Assembly: GCA_022825745.1 (NCBI GenBank)
Contig: JAJDWF010000090.1
Span: 1 to 42,096 of the forward strand
Source of the DNA: Dehalococcoidia bacterium
GTDB taxonomy: Bacteria; Chloroflexota; Dehalococcoidia; Lucifugimonadales; UBA3495
Direction: 5' to 3'
DNA length: 42,096 nucleotides
A program made the translations under genes and the position numbers. The notes under the pieces were generated by a model, which saw nothing but the letters and a program-made list of their open reading frames with translations, made no database searches and was not told the DNA's origin. Shown here one piece after another: positions 17,997-25,520 of the stretch. Position 1 is the stretch's first letter. Each line of letters begins with the position of its first letter.

Positions 17997-18467
17997 TCAG
18001 CGCCGGTAGTGTACGAATGCGCGGTTCGCTTCCGCCATCCGGTGCAGTTCATCCTTCCGGCGTACGGCCGAACCCTCTCCTCGCGCCGCATCCATGAATT
18101 CGTTGGCCAGTCCCCGGGCCATGCGCATCCCGTTGCGCCCTCGTGCCCCGCGAATGATCCAGCGCATCGCCAACGCCTCGCTGCGGCTCGTGCGCAACTC
18201 CACCGGCACCTGGTAGGTCGCTCCGCCCACCCGCCGGGGTCGCACCTCCACCAACGGCGTGGCGTTTCGCATGGCGCTGGAGAAAACGACAATCGGGTCC
18301 TGGTTGGTGTCCTGTCGCACGAGTTCCAGGGCGTCGTACACCACCCGCTGGGCCGTGGACTTCTTGCCCTTGATCATCACCCGGTTGATGAACTTCGCCA
18401 ACTCCAGGTTGCTGTACCTCGGGTCCGGTTTGATTACGCGCGGTTCTGCGCGGCGTCTTCGCGACAT
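17997..18467 (-). CDS. rpsG: 30S ribosomal protein S7
   Basis: 156 residues, standard. S7 nucleates assembly of the 30S head and contacts the E site. Motifs: MSRRRRAEPRVIKPDPRYSN, KFINRVMIKGKKSTAQRVVYDAL, NATPLVEVRPRRVGGATYQVPVE, and the ending HRMAEANRAFVHYRR. It lies between rpsL and fusA. Confidence 0.97.
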   Translation of the reverse strand: MSRRRRAEPRVIKPDPRYSNLELAKFINRVMIKGKKSTAQRVVYDALELVRQDTNQDPIVVFSSAMRNATPLVEVRPRRVGGATYQVPVELRTSRSEALAMRWIIRGARGRNGMRMARGLANEFMDAARGEGSAVRRKDELHRMAEANRAFVHYRR

Positions 18468-18522
18468 GTCGATCTACCTTGAGTTTCGAGTTTCCGTTTC
18501 CGCGTTGGGTTTTAGATTAAGC

Positions 18523-18543
18523 CACCCCCCAACTCGGGGGGTG
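18523..18543 (-). terminator. Strong hairpin between rpsL and rpsG
   Basis: CACCCCCC at 18523-18530, five-base loop, GGGGGGTG at 18536-18543: a perfect 8 bp GC-rich stem in the 106-base gap downstream of rpsL. No clear U-run follows on the minus strand, so it may be a partial terminator, an mRNA stability element or a feedback-binding site rather than a full terminator. Confidence 0.45.
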
Positions 18544-18573
18544 ACGAATCGTGGTTTCTGCCGGGGCCTCGTT

Positions 18574-18984
18574 TTATCCCTTACGGGTTCCGTACTTGCT
18601 GCGGCCCTGTCGGCGTCCGCTGACGCCTTCGGTGTCCAGGTTGCTGCGTACTACGTGGTAGCGTACGCCCGGCAGGTCTTTCACCCGGCCGCCGCGTATC
18701 AGCACCACCGAGTGCTCTTGCAGGTTGTGGCCCTCACCGCCGATGTAGGCGGTCACTTCCACGCCGTTGGTCAGCCGCACGCGGCAGATCTTGCGCAGAG
18801 CCGAGTTCGGCTTCTTGGGCGTCATCGTCCTCACCTGGATGCACACCCCGCGTCGTTGCGGGCATCCGGGACCCCAGCGGGTCCGGTTGCGCAGCGAGTT
18901 CTGCACCCAGTGCAGCGCCGGCGCCTTGGTGCCCTTGCGCACCGGCTTGCGCCCTTTTCGTACCAGTTGATTCACAGTAGGCAT
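18574..18984 (-). CDS. rpsL: 30S ribosomal protein S12 with an inserted loop
   Basis: 136 residues from the ATG at 18984 ([18 protein letters not shown]), preceded by AGGGA. The frame is open to 19062 but those codons cover the promoter. Core motifs [52 protein letters not shown] are intact; the KK of TPKKP are the positions linked with streptomycin resistance elsewhere. Between KAPAL (20-24) and CPQRRGVC (41-48) there are 16 residues where E. coli S12 has two, an insertion of about 14. S12 monitors decoding. First gene of the superoperon. Confidence 0.97.
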   Translation of the reverse strand: MPTVNQLVRKGRKPVRKGTKAPALHWVQNSLRNRTRWGPGCPQRRGVCIQVRTMTPKKPNSALRKICRVRLTNGVEVTAYIGGEGHNLQEHSVVLIRGGRVKDLPGVRYHVVRSNLDTEGVSGRRQGRSKYGTRKG

Positions 18985-19033
18985 AATGTTCCCTGCTTTG
19001 TGCGCGGTTAAAATCCCGACACAACACCGAAAG

Positions 19034-19062
19034 ATGTTATCCCTACTAAGCGTCCGTGTCAA
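19034..19062 (-). promoter_or_regulatory. Promoter of the str/S10/spc superoperon
   Basis: Read on the minus strand: TTGACA (19062-19057), 17-base spacer, TAACAT (19039-19034). This is a perfect -35 and a 4/6 -10 for a housekeeping sigma factor. Expected transcription start is about 19027, leaving a leader of about 40 bases before rpsL at 18984. Confidence 0.8.
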
Positions 19063-19124
19063 CCGCGCACGAATGCCGCCAGGCCCTTTTCAAACCCGAT
19101 CCGTCCAGCCCGGAGCCCGCCGCG

Positions 19125-19153
19125 TTGACCCGGCGTCCCCGCTATGGCATAAT
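19125..19153 (+). promoter_or_regulatory. Promoter of the trehalose genes
   Basis: TTGACC at 19125-19130, 17-base spacer, CATAAT at 19148-19153: five of six matches in each box to the sigma-70/SigA consensus. It faces away from the rpsL promoter; the two -35 boxes are about 60 bases apart. Predicted start near 19160, leader about 78 bases. Confidence 0.7.
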
Positions 19154-19179
19154 TCGCCTATCGCATAATTATTATGCCA
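19145..19179. promoter_or_regulatory. Inverted repeat overlapping the -10 box (possible operator)
   Basis: TGGCATAAT at 19145-19153 and its exact reverse complement ATTATGCCA at 19171-19179, with a second perfect palindrome GCATAAT-T-ATTATGC at 19163-19177 between them, so the heptamer GCATAAT occurs three times in 33 bases. It covers the -10 box and start region of the trehalose promoter, where a repressor would act. Confidence 0.5.
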
Positions 19180-19237
19180 ATACGACATAACCTTGCGGCA
19201 CCGTGCCCCGCCGCATGAAAAGGAAGGTTGCCTGAGC

Positions 19238-20755
19238 ATGTGGACCGGCGATGATTTACAACGGCTGGTCAGCAGAGAACTGAGCGATTACCGACTGCTG
19301 GTGGTGTCCAACCGTCAGCCCTACGTTTTCAATATCGATGACTCCGGAAACCTCCACGGCGAAATGCCCCCCGGAGGTCTCACGGCAGCCATCGACCCCT
19401 TGATGCGCGCCTGTGGCGGCACCTGGATCGCCCAGAGCAGCAGCGATGCCGACCGCGCCGCCATGGACCAGCAGGGCCGCATTCCGGTACCCCAGGATTC
19501 GCCGGCCTACCGTATGCGCCTCCTCACCCTTACCGAGGAGGAAAACAACGGTTACTACTACGGCTTCTCCAACGAGGGACTCTGGCCCCTTTGCCACATC
19601 GCCTACACCGAGCCCCTCTTCGACTCTGAACACTACGGCTTCTACCAGTCCGTCAACCGCCGCTTCGCCGACCTCGTCCTCGACGAAATCGACGACGACC
19701 CGGCCATCGTCCTCATCCAGGACTATCATCTGGCGCTCCTTCCCCGCTATATCCGCGAAGTCAATCAGGACGCCATCATCGGCCAGTTCTGGCACATCCC
19801 CTGGCCCAACCCCGATATCCTCCGCATCTGCCCCTGGCAGGAAGAAATCCTCGACGGGATGTTGGGCAACGACCTCCTGGGGTTCCACCTCTCCGGCGAT
19901 TGCCAGAACTTCATCAACTGCGTGGACGCGAATCTCGACGCCCAGGTTGACCCCGACTATGGCCTGGTGGACTATCGCAACGAGACTACCCTGATCCGTC
20001 CCTTCCCCATCAGCATCGACTTCGACGGCATCGACACCGAAGCCCGCACCCCGGAAGTCGAAGCCGAAATGTTCCGCCTGTCCCGGGAACTCGGCCTCAA
20101 CCGAGGGCGCATCCTGGGCCTGGGCATCGACCGCCAGGACTACACCAAGGGCATCCCCCATCGGCTCCGGGCCGTGGAACGCCTCCTGGAGAAATGGCCC
20201 CAGTACCGCGGCCGCCTGGTTTTCCTGCAGGCCGGAGCCACCAGCCGCACCAACATCGACTCCTACATGCAGCTGACTATCGACATCGAGTCCATCGTCA
20301 ACCGCATCAACGAACGGTTCGGATACGATGGCTGGCAGCCCATACTCTACTGGCCTACTTCATTGCCGTCGGCAACCTTCTCAGCCCTGCGTCGTCTCGC
20401 CAGTTTCTGCGCCGAAAGTAGCCTGCACGACGGCATGAACCTGGTCGCCAAGGAGTACGTCGCCTCCCGCGTCGATGAGGACGGCGTGCTCATCCTCAGC
20501 GCTTTCGCCGGCGCCGCCCAGGAGCTTACCGGCTCCCTCATCATCAACCCCTACGCCACCGAGCAGTTCGCCGACGCCATCCACCAGGCCCTCAATATGA
20601 GTGACCTGGAACGCCGTATGCGAATGCGCCAGATGCGCAACACCGTCCAGGAAAACAATATCTACAAATGGGCCGGCCGCATCATGATGCACCTCATGCA
20701 GGCCAGTACCCCGGATCATTCCCGTCTCACCGCCACCATCGCGTCCACCGCATAA
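19238..20755 (+). CDS. otsA: Trehalose-6-phosphate synthase (GT20 family)
   Basis: 505 residues from the ATG at 19238, chosen because AGGAAGG lies ten bases upstream; a TTG at 19193 has no such site. It joins a nucleotide-activated glucose to glucose-6-phosphate. GT20 active-site residues known from OtsA are present: Arg26 in SNRQPY, GGL at 46-48, Trp63, the YYYGFSNEGLWPL segment (106-118), Asp162 in QDYHL, His186 in WHIPWPNP, DYTKG and DGMNLVAKEY. The FWHIPWPNP and ICPWQEEIL wording differs from E. coli OtsA and is shared with other bacterial GT20 enzymes, including glucosylglycerol-phosphate synthases, so acceptor and NDP-sugar are not certain. The phosphatase gene 27 bases downstream favours trehalose. 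A six-codon reading frame (19215-19235) overlaps the ribosome binding site. Confidence 0.88.
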   Translation: MWTGDDLQRLVSRELSDYRLLVVSNRQPYVFNIDDSGNLHGEMPPGGLTAAIDPLMRACGGTWIAQSSSDADRAAMDQQGRIPVPQDSPAYRMRLLTLTEEENNGYYYGFSNEGLWPLCHIAYTEPLFDSEHYGFYQSVNRRFADLVLDEIDDDPAIVLIQDYHLALLPRYIREVNQDAIIGQFWHIPWPNPDILRICPWQEEILDGMLGNDLLGFHLSGDCQNFINCVDANLDAQVDPDYGLVDYRNETTLIRPFPISIDFDGIDTEARTPEVEAEMFRLSRELGLNRGRILGLGIDRQDYTKGIPHRLRAVERLLEKWPQYRGRLVFLQAGATSRTNIDSYMQLTIDIESIVNRINERFGYDGWQPILYWPTSLPSATFSALRRLASFCAESSLHDGMNLVAKEYVASRVDEDGVLILSAFAGAAQELTGSLIINPYATEQFADAIHQALNMSDLERRMRMRQMRNTVQENNIYKWAGRIMMHLMQASTPDHSRLTATIASTA

Positions 20756-20782
20756 ACGGCCTCGGAACCAACAGGCTGGGAC

Positions 20783-21559
20783 ATGCCGGACGCTTGCTCC
20801 ACCGATTTACCCGGACTGGTCGCCGGCCAATCGTCCGTCCTCCTCCTGCTCGATTTCGACGGCACCCTTTCGGAGATCGCTCCCCGCCCGGAAAACGCGG
20901 TATTGCGCCCCGGCAACGCCAAACTGCTGGCAGCCCTGAGCCGGAAACGCGGATCTACCGTCGGCATCCTCAGCGGCCGCTCCCTGGACGATGTGGCCCA
21001 CCGCGTCGGTGTGCCCGGCCTGGTGTACGCCGGCAACCACGGCCTGGAAATCTCCGGCCCCGACCTGCAATACCTGCACCCCGCCGCTGCCGCCTCGATT
21101 CCCGCCTTTTCCGAGATTGCCAGCCGCCTTGTGGCCGCTCTGGCCGACGTGCCGGGAGCACAGGTCGAGAACAAGACCCTGACGCTGACCGTGCACTACC
21201 GCCGGGTCGCGCCGGAGTACCACCCCCGAGTCGAGTCAATCGTCCAGGGCGTCGCCGGCCCCGCAGTCGCGGACGGCCAGTTACGGCTTTCCACCGCCAA
21301 GGCGGCCATCGAGTTGCGCCCAACCGTGGACTGGGACAAGGGCCGCGCGCTGGACCTGGTGCGTTCGCGGCTGGCTCCCGGCGCATTTCCCATCTACATC
21401 GGCGACGACGCCACGGATGAAGATGCTTTTGCGGCGGCGCAGAACGCCGGCGGTTTCGGCGTCTTCGTCGGCCCGGCCGGTTCGGCTACTCGCGCCAGGT
21501 ACCGGCTGGATTCGCCGGCAGCGGTGAGCGACGCCCTTGCGAAACTCGCCTCAGGGTAA
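20783..21559 (+). CDS. otsB: Trehalose-6-phosphate phosphatase
   Basis: 258 residues, HAD superfamily type IIB. It would remove the phosphate of trehalose-6-phosphate to give trehalose, a compatible solute. Catalytic Asp24 and Asp26 are in LDFDGTLSEIAPRP; LSGRSLDDV is motif II, YAGNHGLEI is typical of OtsB, and GDDATDEDAF is the C-terminal metal motif. Start at the ATG at 20783 after the otsA stop; the two form a two-gene operon for osmotic or desiccation stress. Confidence 0.9.
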   Translation: MPDACSTDLPGLVAGQSSVLLLLDFDGTLSEIAPRPENAVLRPGNAKLLAALSRKRGSTVGILSGRSLDDVAHRVGVPGLVYAGNHGLEISGPDLQYLHPAAAASIPAFSEIASRLVAALADVPGAQVENKTLTLTVHYRRVAPEYHPRVESIVQGVAGPAVADGQLRLSTAKAAIELRPTVDWDKGRALDLVRSRLAPGAFPIYIGDDATDEDAFAAAQNAGGFGVFVGPAGSATRARYRLDSPAAVSDALAKLASG

Positions 21560-21641
21560 GCGGTTCCGGTTGTGCTATTATTGGCGGCGTCCGACCGGGG
21601 CCATTGGCCACTCTCGCTAGTCGGGGCGATCCTCTAACCCA

Positions 21642-22352
21642 ATGATCAACGCGATATTCTTCGATTTCTACAACACCCTGGTGCGATTCTGGCCGCCTCT
21701 GCCCCAGATCCAACACGCCGCCTGCCAGAACCTCGGCATACGGGTCCCGCCGGAACGCCTGGCCCGGGGCTACGCCATCGCCGACCTCTATTTCAACGAG
21801 GAAAACCACCGGATGCCCCTGGGCGAACGCGACGCCGCCGACCGCGACGCTTTCTTCGCCCGCTACGAGCAGATCATACTGGAGGAGTCGGGAGTCGCCG
21901 TTTCCCTACGCATGGCCAAGCAGATCTGGGACATGGCCATTTCGGTTCCCAAGGAGTTGGTCGAGTTTGAAGAGACCCGGCCCGTGCTGGCCGAACTCAA
22001 AGCCCGCGGTTACCGCCTGGCAGTCCTCACCAACCTGCGCCGGGACATGGAAGAACTGACCCGCCAGATCGGCATCCACGAGTACCTGGAGTTCTGCATT
22101 ACCGGGCGCGAGGTGGGCGAAAAACCCGCCACCGCCATCTTTGAAGCCGGCCTGAAGCGTATGGCCGTGACGCCGCAGCAGGCCATGCACGTCGGCGACC
22201 AGCCCCGTTCCGACGTCCAGGGCGCCCGCGAGGCCGGCCTTTATCCCGTCCTGATCGATCGCGGTGGTTTCCACTCCGACGTGGCCGGCTGCGACCACAT
22301 CGACAGCCTGGAAGGCCTGTACCCGCTGCTGGACCGCCTCGCCATGTGTTGA
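21642..22352 (+). CDS. HAD superfamily hydrolase with DxY motif
   Basis: 236 residues. HAD subfamily I layout: motif I DFYNTL at residues 8-13, a helical cap at ~15-90, motif II VLTN, then GEKPATAIFE (Lys) and GDQPRSDVQGAREAG (acidic motif). The second Asp of the usual DxDxT, the general acid in phosphatases, is Tyr here, as in L-2-haloacid dehalogenases and some uncharacterised HADs (DxYGT). Substrate unknown. It follows otsB by 82 bases with no clear promoter or ribosome binding site. Confidence 0.8.
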   Translation: MINAIFFDFYNTLVRFWPPLPQIQHAACQNLGIRVPPERLARGYAIADLYFNEENHRMPLGERDAADRDAFFARYEQIILEESGVAVSLRMAKQIWDMAISVPKELVEFEETRPVLAELKARGYRLAVLTNLRRDMEELTRQIGIHEYLEFCITGREVGEKPATAIFEAGLKRMAVTPQQAMHVGDQPRSDVQGAREAGLYPVLIDRGGFHSDVAGCDHIDSLEGLYPLLDRLAMC

Positions 22353-22385
22353 TCAAACTGTCTCGCCATCATTCCCCCATCTGTC

Positions 22386-22413
22386 CGTCATTCCCGCGAA
22401 AGCGGGAATCCAG
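22386..22413. repeat. Dispersed palindromic repeat, copy 2
   Basis: CGTC then ATTCCC-GCGAAAGC-GGGAAT then CCAG: a perfect 9 bp inverted repeat (ATTCCCGCG.. / ..GCGGGAAT) in the gap before the selenoprotein candidate at 22432. A partial copy (CATCATTCCC) is at about 22367. The same unit occurs at 38876 with one mismatch and at 1920. Confidence 0.8.
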
Positions 22414-22431
22414 CCCCGCCGAGGTGCCGCC

Positions 22432-23094
22432 ATGACCACCGCCCACCAGCCGCCCGCCCACAGCCATCCTGACGACCCCAACCCGGTGCACGTCATCGTC
22501 TGGTATGACTATATTTGACCATGGTGCTACGTCGGCCTGGAACGCGTCGACAAACTTGCGGACGAGTACGACATCACCGTCGAGGGCCGGGCCTACCTCC
22601 TGCGCCCCGATACCCCCGTGGAGGGCCGCGTGCGGGAACCCCGTCCCGGCGAATCCGACGACGAGCTTTCCGACCCGCTGCGCACCCAGGCGCGGGAAGC
22701 CAACATCGTTATGCGCCCGCCCCGATACACCCCGAACAGCCTGAACTCCCTGCAGGCGACCGAGTACGCCCAGGAGCAGGGCAAGTTCCTCGAATACCAC
22801 CACGCCGCCTACGAAGCCTATTGGGACCGCCGGGAAAACCTGGGCGACCCCTCCGTGCTGGCCGACATCGGGAGCAACGTCGGGCTGGATGGTGCAGAGT
22901 TGAAGGAACGGGTCGAATCCGGCCATTACGCTCAGCGGGTGGTGGACCAGTACCACGAAGCTCTGGGCTACGGCATCCGTGGCATCCCCACGTTCGTGTT
23001 CGACAACCTTCTCTTCACGGGTGCCCAGCCCTACGAGGTTTTCCAGCGCGTGATGGACAAAGCCTTGGAGAACCGGGCCGCTGATCAGGGTTGA
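22432..23094 (+). CDS. Predicted selenoprotein: DsbA/FrnE-family oxidoreductase with UPWC active site (TGA at 22516)
   Basis: Reading from the ATG at 22432 (GAGGTG five bases upstream) the frame gives VHVIVWYDYI, then TGA at 22516-22518, then PWCYVGLERVD and stays open to a TGA stop at 23092: 220 residues if the TGA is read through. FrnE/DsbA-like proteins have DxxCPWCY at this place, so codon 29 is the nucleophilic Cys and would be selenocysteine (Sec29, resolving Cys32). The rest is intact: PxNxLxxLxAxxYA-like helix region, YHHAAYEAYW, and the cis-Pro loop GIRGIPTFVF (Pro186), ending FTGAQPYEVFQ. No signal peptide is seen, so it is probably cytosolic, a thiol-disulfide oxidoreductase or isomerase. 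A hairpin follows the TGA. Ordinary callers would start at a GTG at 22618. A Cys-to-stop nonsense mutation is the alternative, but the rest shows no decay. Confidence 0.85.
22516..22551 (+). promoter_or_regulatory. Candidate bacterial SECIS element, DsbA/FrnE-like gene
   Basis: After the TGA at 22516-22518, GUCGGC (22531-22536) pairs with GUCGAC (22546-22551), six pairs with one G-U. The loop CUGGAACGC can be closed further by C22537-G22544 with a bulged C, leaving UGGAAC, with G in its second position. The loop starts 18-19 bases after the TGA; in E. coli fdhF it starts about 17 bases after. This fits the bacterial SelB-binding hairpin by form; binding is inferred. Confidence 0.6.
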
Positions 23095-23139
23095 CCGGAT
23101 TATACCGGCTGCAACCCACTGGTCCGCCGCGGGCCGTCG

Positions 23140-23168
23140 TTGCCCGCCGGCATACCGTGTGCTAGACT
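23140..23168 (+). promoter_or_regulatory. Likely promoter of the NuoEF/FdhA-like cluster
   Basis: TTGCCC at 23140-23145, 17-base spacer, TAGACT at 23163-23168; four of six matches in each box. It lies in the 124-base gap between the DsbA-like gene and the NuoE-like gene and would give a leader of about 45 bases. Confidence 0.5.
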
Positions 23169-23218
23169 GGCGCCGACAAAATCCCTTGTACCGGATTTCA
23201 CAAAGTACCCGTTGCACC

Positions 23219-23698
23219 ATGGACGACGCTACCCAGTCCCTGATTGCCGACGCAGTCAACAATCAGCCGCAATCCACCGTAACCGTCCTCTCGTCGCTCC
23301 TGGCGGTCGAGGACGCCATCGGCTACATCCCCAAAGAGGCCGTTGAAGCCGTCGCGTCGCGCATGGACGCCACCGTCAACGACGTTTGGGCAGTCGCCAC
23401 CTTCTACCCCAACTTTCGGTTCGATCCGCCCATGGAGCACCGCGTTGAGGTCTGCTGGGGGCCGTCGTGCCACGTCATGGGCGCCGGCCGCATCATCGCC
23501 GCGGCCCAGGATGCCTTGGGTCTTTCCGATGAGGGCGATACCCCCGACGGCAAGGCTACACTCCGGTACAATACGTGCCTCGGCGCCTGCGCCCACGCCC
23601 CGGTCATGGCCATCGACCACCACCTGGCCGGACGCGTCACTCCCGAATCCGCTCGGGAGAGAATAGCGACCGCCCTGCAATCCGTTCCGTCCCACTGA
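23219..23698 (+). CDS. NuoE-like [2Fe-2S] subunit
   Basis: 159 residues from the ATG at 23219; the open frame starts earlier (23159) but overlaps the likely promoter. Thioredoxin-like [2Fe-2S] protein of the complex I 24 kDa family. Ligands Cys79, Cys84 (C-x4-C) and Cys120, Cys124 (C-x3-C) are all present. The N-terminal helical part has AIGYIPKEAVEAVA and the typical VWAVATFYPNFRF. Such subunits pass electrons between the flavin subunit and its partners in NADH dehydrogenases, NAD-linked hydrogenases and formate dehydrogenases. First of a four-gene set on this strand. Confidence 0.92.
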   Translation: MDDATQSLIADAVNNQPQSTVTVLSSLLAVEDAIGYIPKEAVEAVASRMDATVNDVWAVATFYPNFRFDPPMEHRVEVCWGPSCHVMGAGRIIAAAQDALGLSDEGDTPDGKATLRYNTCLGACAHAPVMAIDHHLAGRVTPESARERIATALQSVPSH

Positions 23699-23711
23699 GC
23701 TGACTTCCGTC

Positions 23712-25469
23712 GTGGCTACTCCCACTACCGCCGATTTCGATTCCATCCTCGCTGAGGCGCAGCGTCGGTGGCAGGCTCTGACCAACGGTGACCGCCCATG
23801 GGTTCGCGTTGGCACCGGCCTCGCCGGTGAGGCCGCCGGCGGCTTTGAAGTAGTCAGCGCCGTGAAGGCTGCCCTGGAAGAAAACGGCGTGGCGGCCAAC
23901 GTTTCCGAGGTAGGAACCCTGGGCCTGTGCTTCGCCGAGCCGTTGCTGGACGTGCAGATGCCGGGCGGCCCGCGCGTTTTCTACCGCAACGTAACGCCGG
24001 AAATCGCCCGCAGCATCGTCAACGAGCACGTTGCCGGCGGGAATCCAACGATGGAACACGCCATCGGCTACCTGGGCGAACCCGGCGCGGCCCCGGACGG
24101 CATCCCGGATCTCAACGACCATCCCATGCTGGGGCAGCAGCAGCGCATCGCCCTCCGCAACGCCGGACACATCGACCCGTCGGACCTCTACCAGTACATC
24201 GCCAACGGCGGATACGCTGCCTTGAACCAGGCCCTAACCGCCATGACCCCCGACGAAGCGCGCCAGGAAGTGCTCGCTTCCGGCCTCCGTGGACGCGGCG
24301 GCGCGGCGTTTCCCGCCGGCGTCAAGTGGGGATTCCTGGCCGGCAACCCCGACCCCAACAAGTACATCCTCTGCAACTGCGAAGAGGGCGATCCGGGGGC
24401 GTTCAACGACCGGGGCATCCTGGAAAGCGACCCCGCCACCGTGGTGGAGGGCATCACCATCGCCGGCTACGCCTGTAACGCCAACCGTGGCTACATCTTC
24501 ATCCGCCACGGCCACAACCAACCCATAGACCGCACCCGCGCCGTCATCGAGCAGGCTTATGAACTCGGGCTGCTGGGCCAGAACATCCTGGGCAGCGAAT
24601 TCTCCTTTGACGTTGAGGTGGCCCTCACCGGCGACTCCTACGTGTCCGGCGAGGAAACCGCTCTCATGGAGGCCATCGAGGGCAAGCGTTCCATGCCCCG
24701 CTACCGTCCGCCTTTCCCGGCCCAGGTGGGCGTTTTCGGCAAGCCGTCCAATATCAACAACGTCAAGACGCTGGCCTACGTCCCCGAGATTATCGCCAAG
24801 GGCGGCGAGTGGTTCGCCGGCATCGGAACGCCGGCCGATCCGGACAACAGGATCAACGGCAGCAGCGGCACCGCCATCCTCTGCCTGTCCGGCGATATTA
24901 CTTATGCCGGCCTGATCGAGGTTCCCTTGGGCATGACCCTGCGCCAGGTCCTGTTCGACATGGCCGGCGGAGTTCCCAACGGCAAGCGGATGAAGCTGCT
25001 CCAGACGGGCGGCCCCCTGGGCGGCGTCCTTTCCGCCAGCGACGCCAACCTGGACCTGGTGCTGGACTTCGACGTGTTCCGCGCGGCGGGGGCCATCCTC
25101 GGCTCCGGCGGCATCATCGTTTGCGACGAAGACACCTGCGCCGTTGACCTCACCCGCAACTTGATTGCCTTCTGCCAGTACGAGTCCTGCGGCAAGTGCT
25201 TCCCCTGCCGCATGGGTATGAGCCACCTGCTGGAAATCCTGGAGCGCATCAGCAACCTGGAGGGCACCGAGGAAGACCTGGCTCTGATGCGGAACATCGG
25301 CGAGAACATGCAGGCCGGCTCCCTGTGCGGCCACGGCCAACTGGGCTTCAACCCGGTGTCGTCCGCCCTGCGCTACTTCGGCGACGAGTTCGAAGCCCAC
25401 ATCCGGGAAAAGCGACACACCGGCGACTGTTCGGACCAGGTCTTCTCGCCCAAACTCACCCGTCGCTAG
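23712..25469 (+). CDS. NuoF-like NAD(H)- and FMN-binding flavoprotein subunit
   Basis: 585 residues from a GTG at 23712, 13 bases after the NuoE-like gene. Residues 1-110 form an N-terminal thioredoxin-like domain without the cysteine set, as in fused NuoF-type subunits of hydrogenases and formate dehydrogenases. GRGGAAFPAG (about 194-203) and CNCEEGDPGAFNDR are the NADH/FMN-binding loops; the 4Fe-4S site is Cys493, Cys496, Cys499 and Cys539 (SCGKCFPC ... SLCGHG). It would oxidise NADH or reduce NAD+ and exchange electrons with the NuoE-like and FdhA-like subunits. Confidence 0.92.
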   Translation: MATPTTADFDSILAEAQRRWQALTNGDRPWVRVGTGLAGEAAGGFEVVSAVKAALEENGVAANVSEVGTLGLCFAEPLLDVQMPGGPRVFYRNVTPEIARSIVNEHVAGGNPTMEHAIGYLGEPGAAPDGIPDLNDHPMLGQQQRIALRNAGHIDPSDLYQYIANGGYAALNQALTAMTPDEARQEVLASGLRGRGGAAFPAGVKWGFLAGNPDPNKYILCNCEEGDPGAFNDRGILESDPATVVEGITIAGYACNANRGYIFIRHGHNQPIDRTRAVIEQAYELGLLGQNILGSEFSFDVEVALTGDSYVSGEETALMEAIEGKRSMPRYRPPFPAQVGVFGKPSNINNVKTLAYVPEIIAKGGEWFAGIGTPADPDNRINGSSGTAILCLSGDITYAGLIEVPLGMTLRQVLFDMAGGVPNGKRMKLLQTGGPLGGVLSASDANLDLVLDFDVFRAAGAILGSGGIIVCDEDTCAVDLTRNLIAFCQYESCGKCFPCRMGMSHLLEILERISNLEGTEEDLALMRNIGENMQAGSLCGHGQLGFNPVSSALRYFGDEFEAHIREKRHTGDCSDQVFSPKLTRR

Positions 25470-25520
25470 CTTTACCTCGATTCTATTTTCCCTGCGCGTA
25501 ATCGCAGACCAGGAGCCGCC

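Noticed and set aside
19215-19235. Six-codon open frame (MKRKVA) just before the trehalose synthase
   Set aside because: It covers the ribosome binding site of the synthase and has none of its own; it could be a leader but nothing supports translation.
20668-21420. Open frame overlapping the end of otsA and most of otsB in another frame
   Set aside because: It is Arg-rich, matches no family and is a shadow of otsB, which has complete HAD motifs.
22432-22518. DsbA-like gene as a simple pseudogene
   Set aside because: Only one stop codon exists, at the catalytic Cys; there is no frameshift, the rest of the fold is complete, and a second gene shows the same pattern. It stays the main alternative until the sel genes are found.
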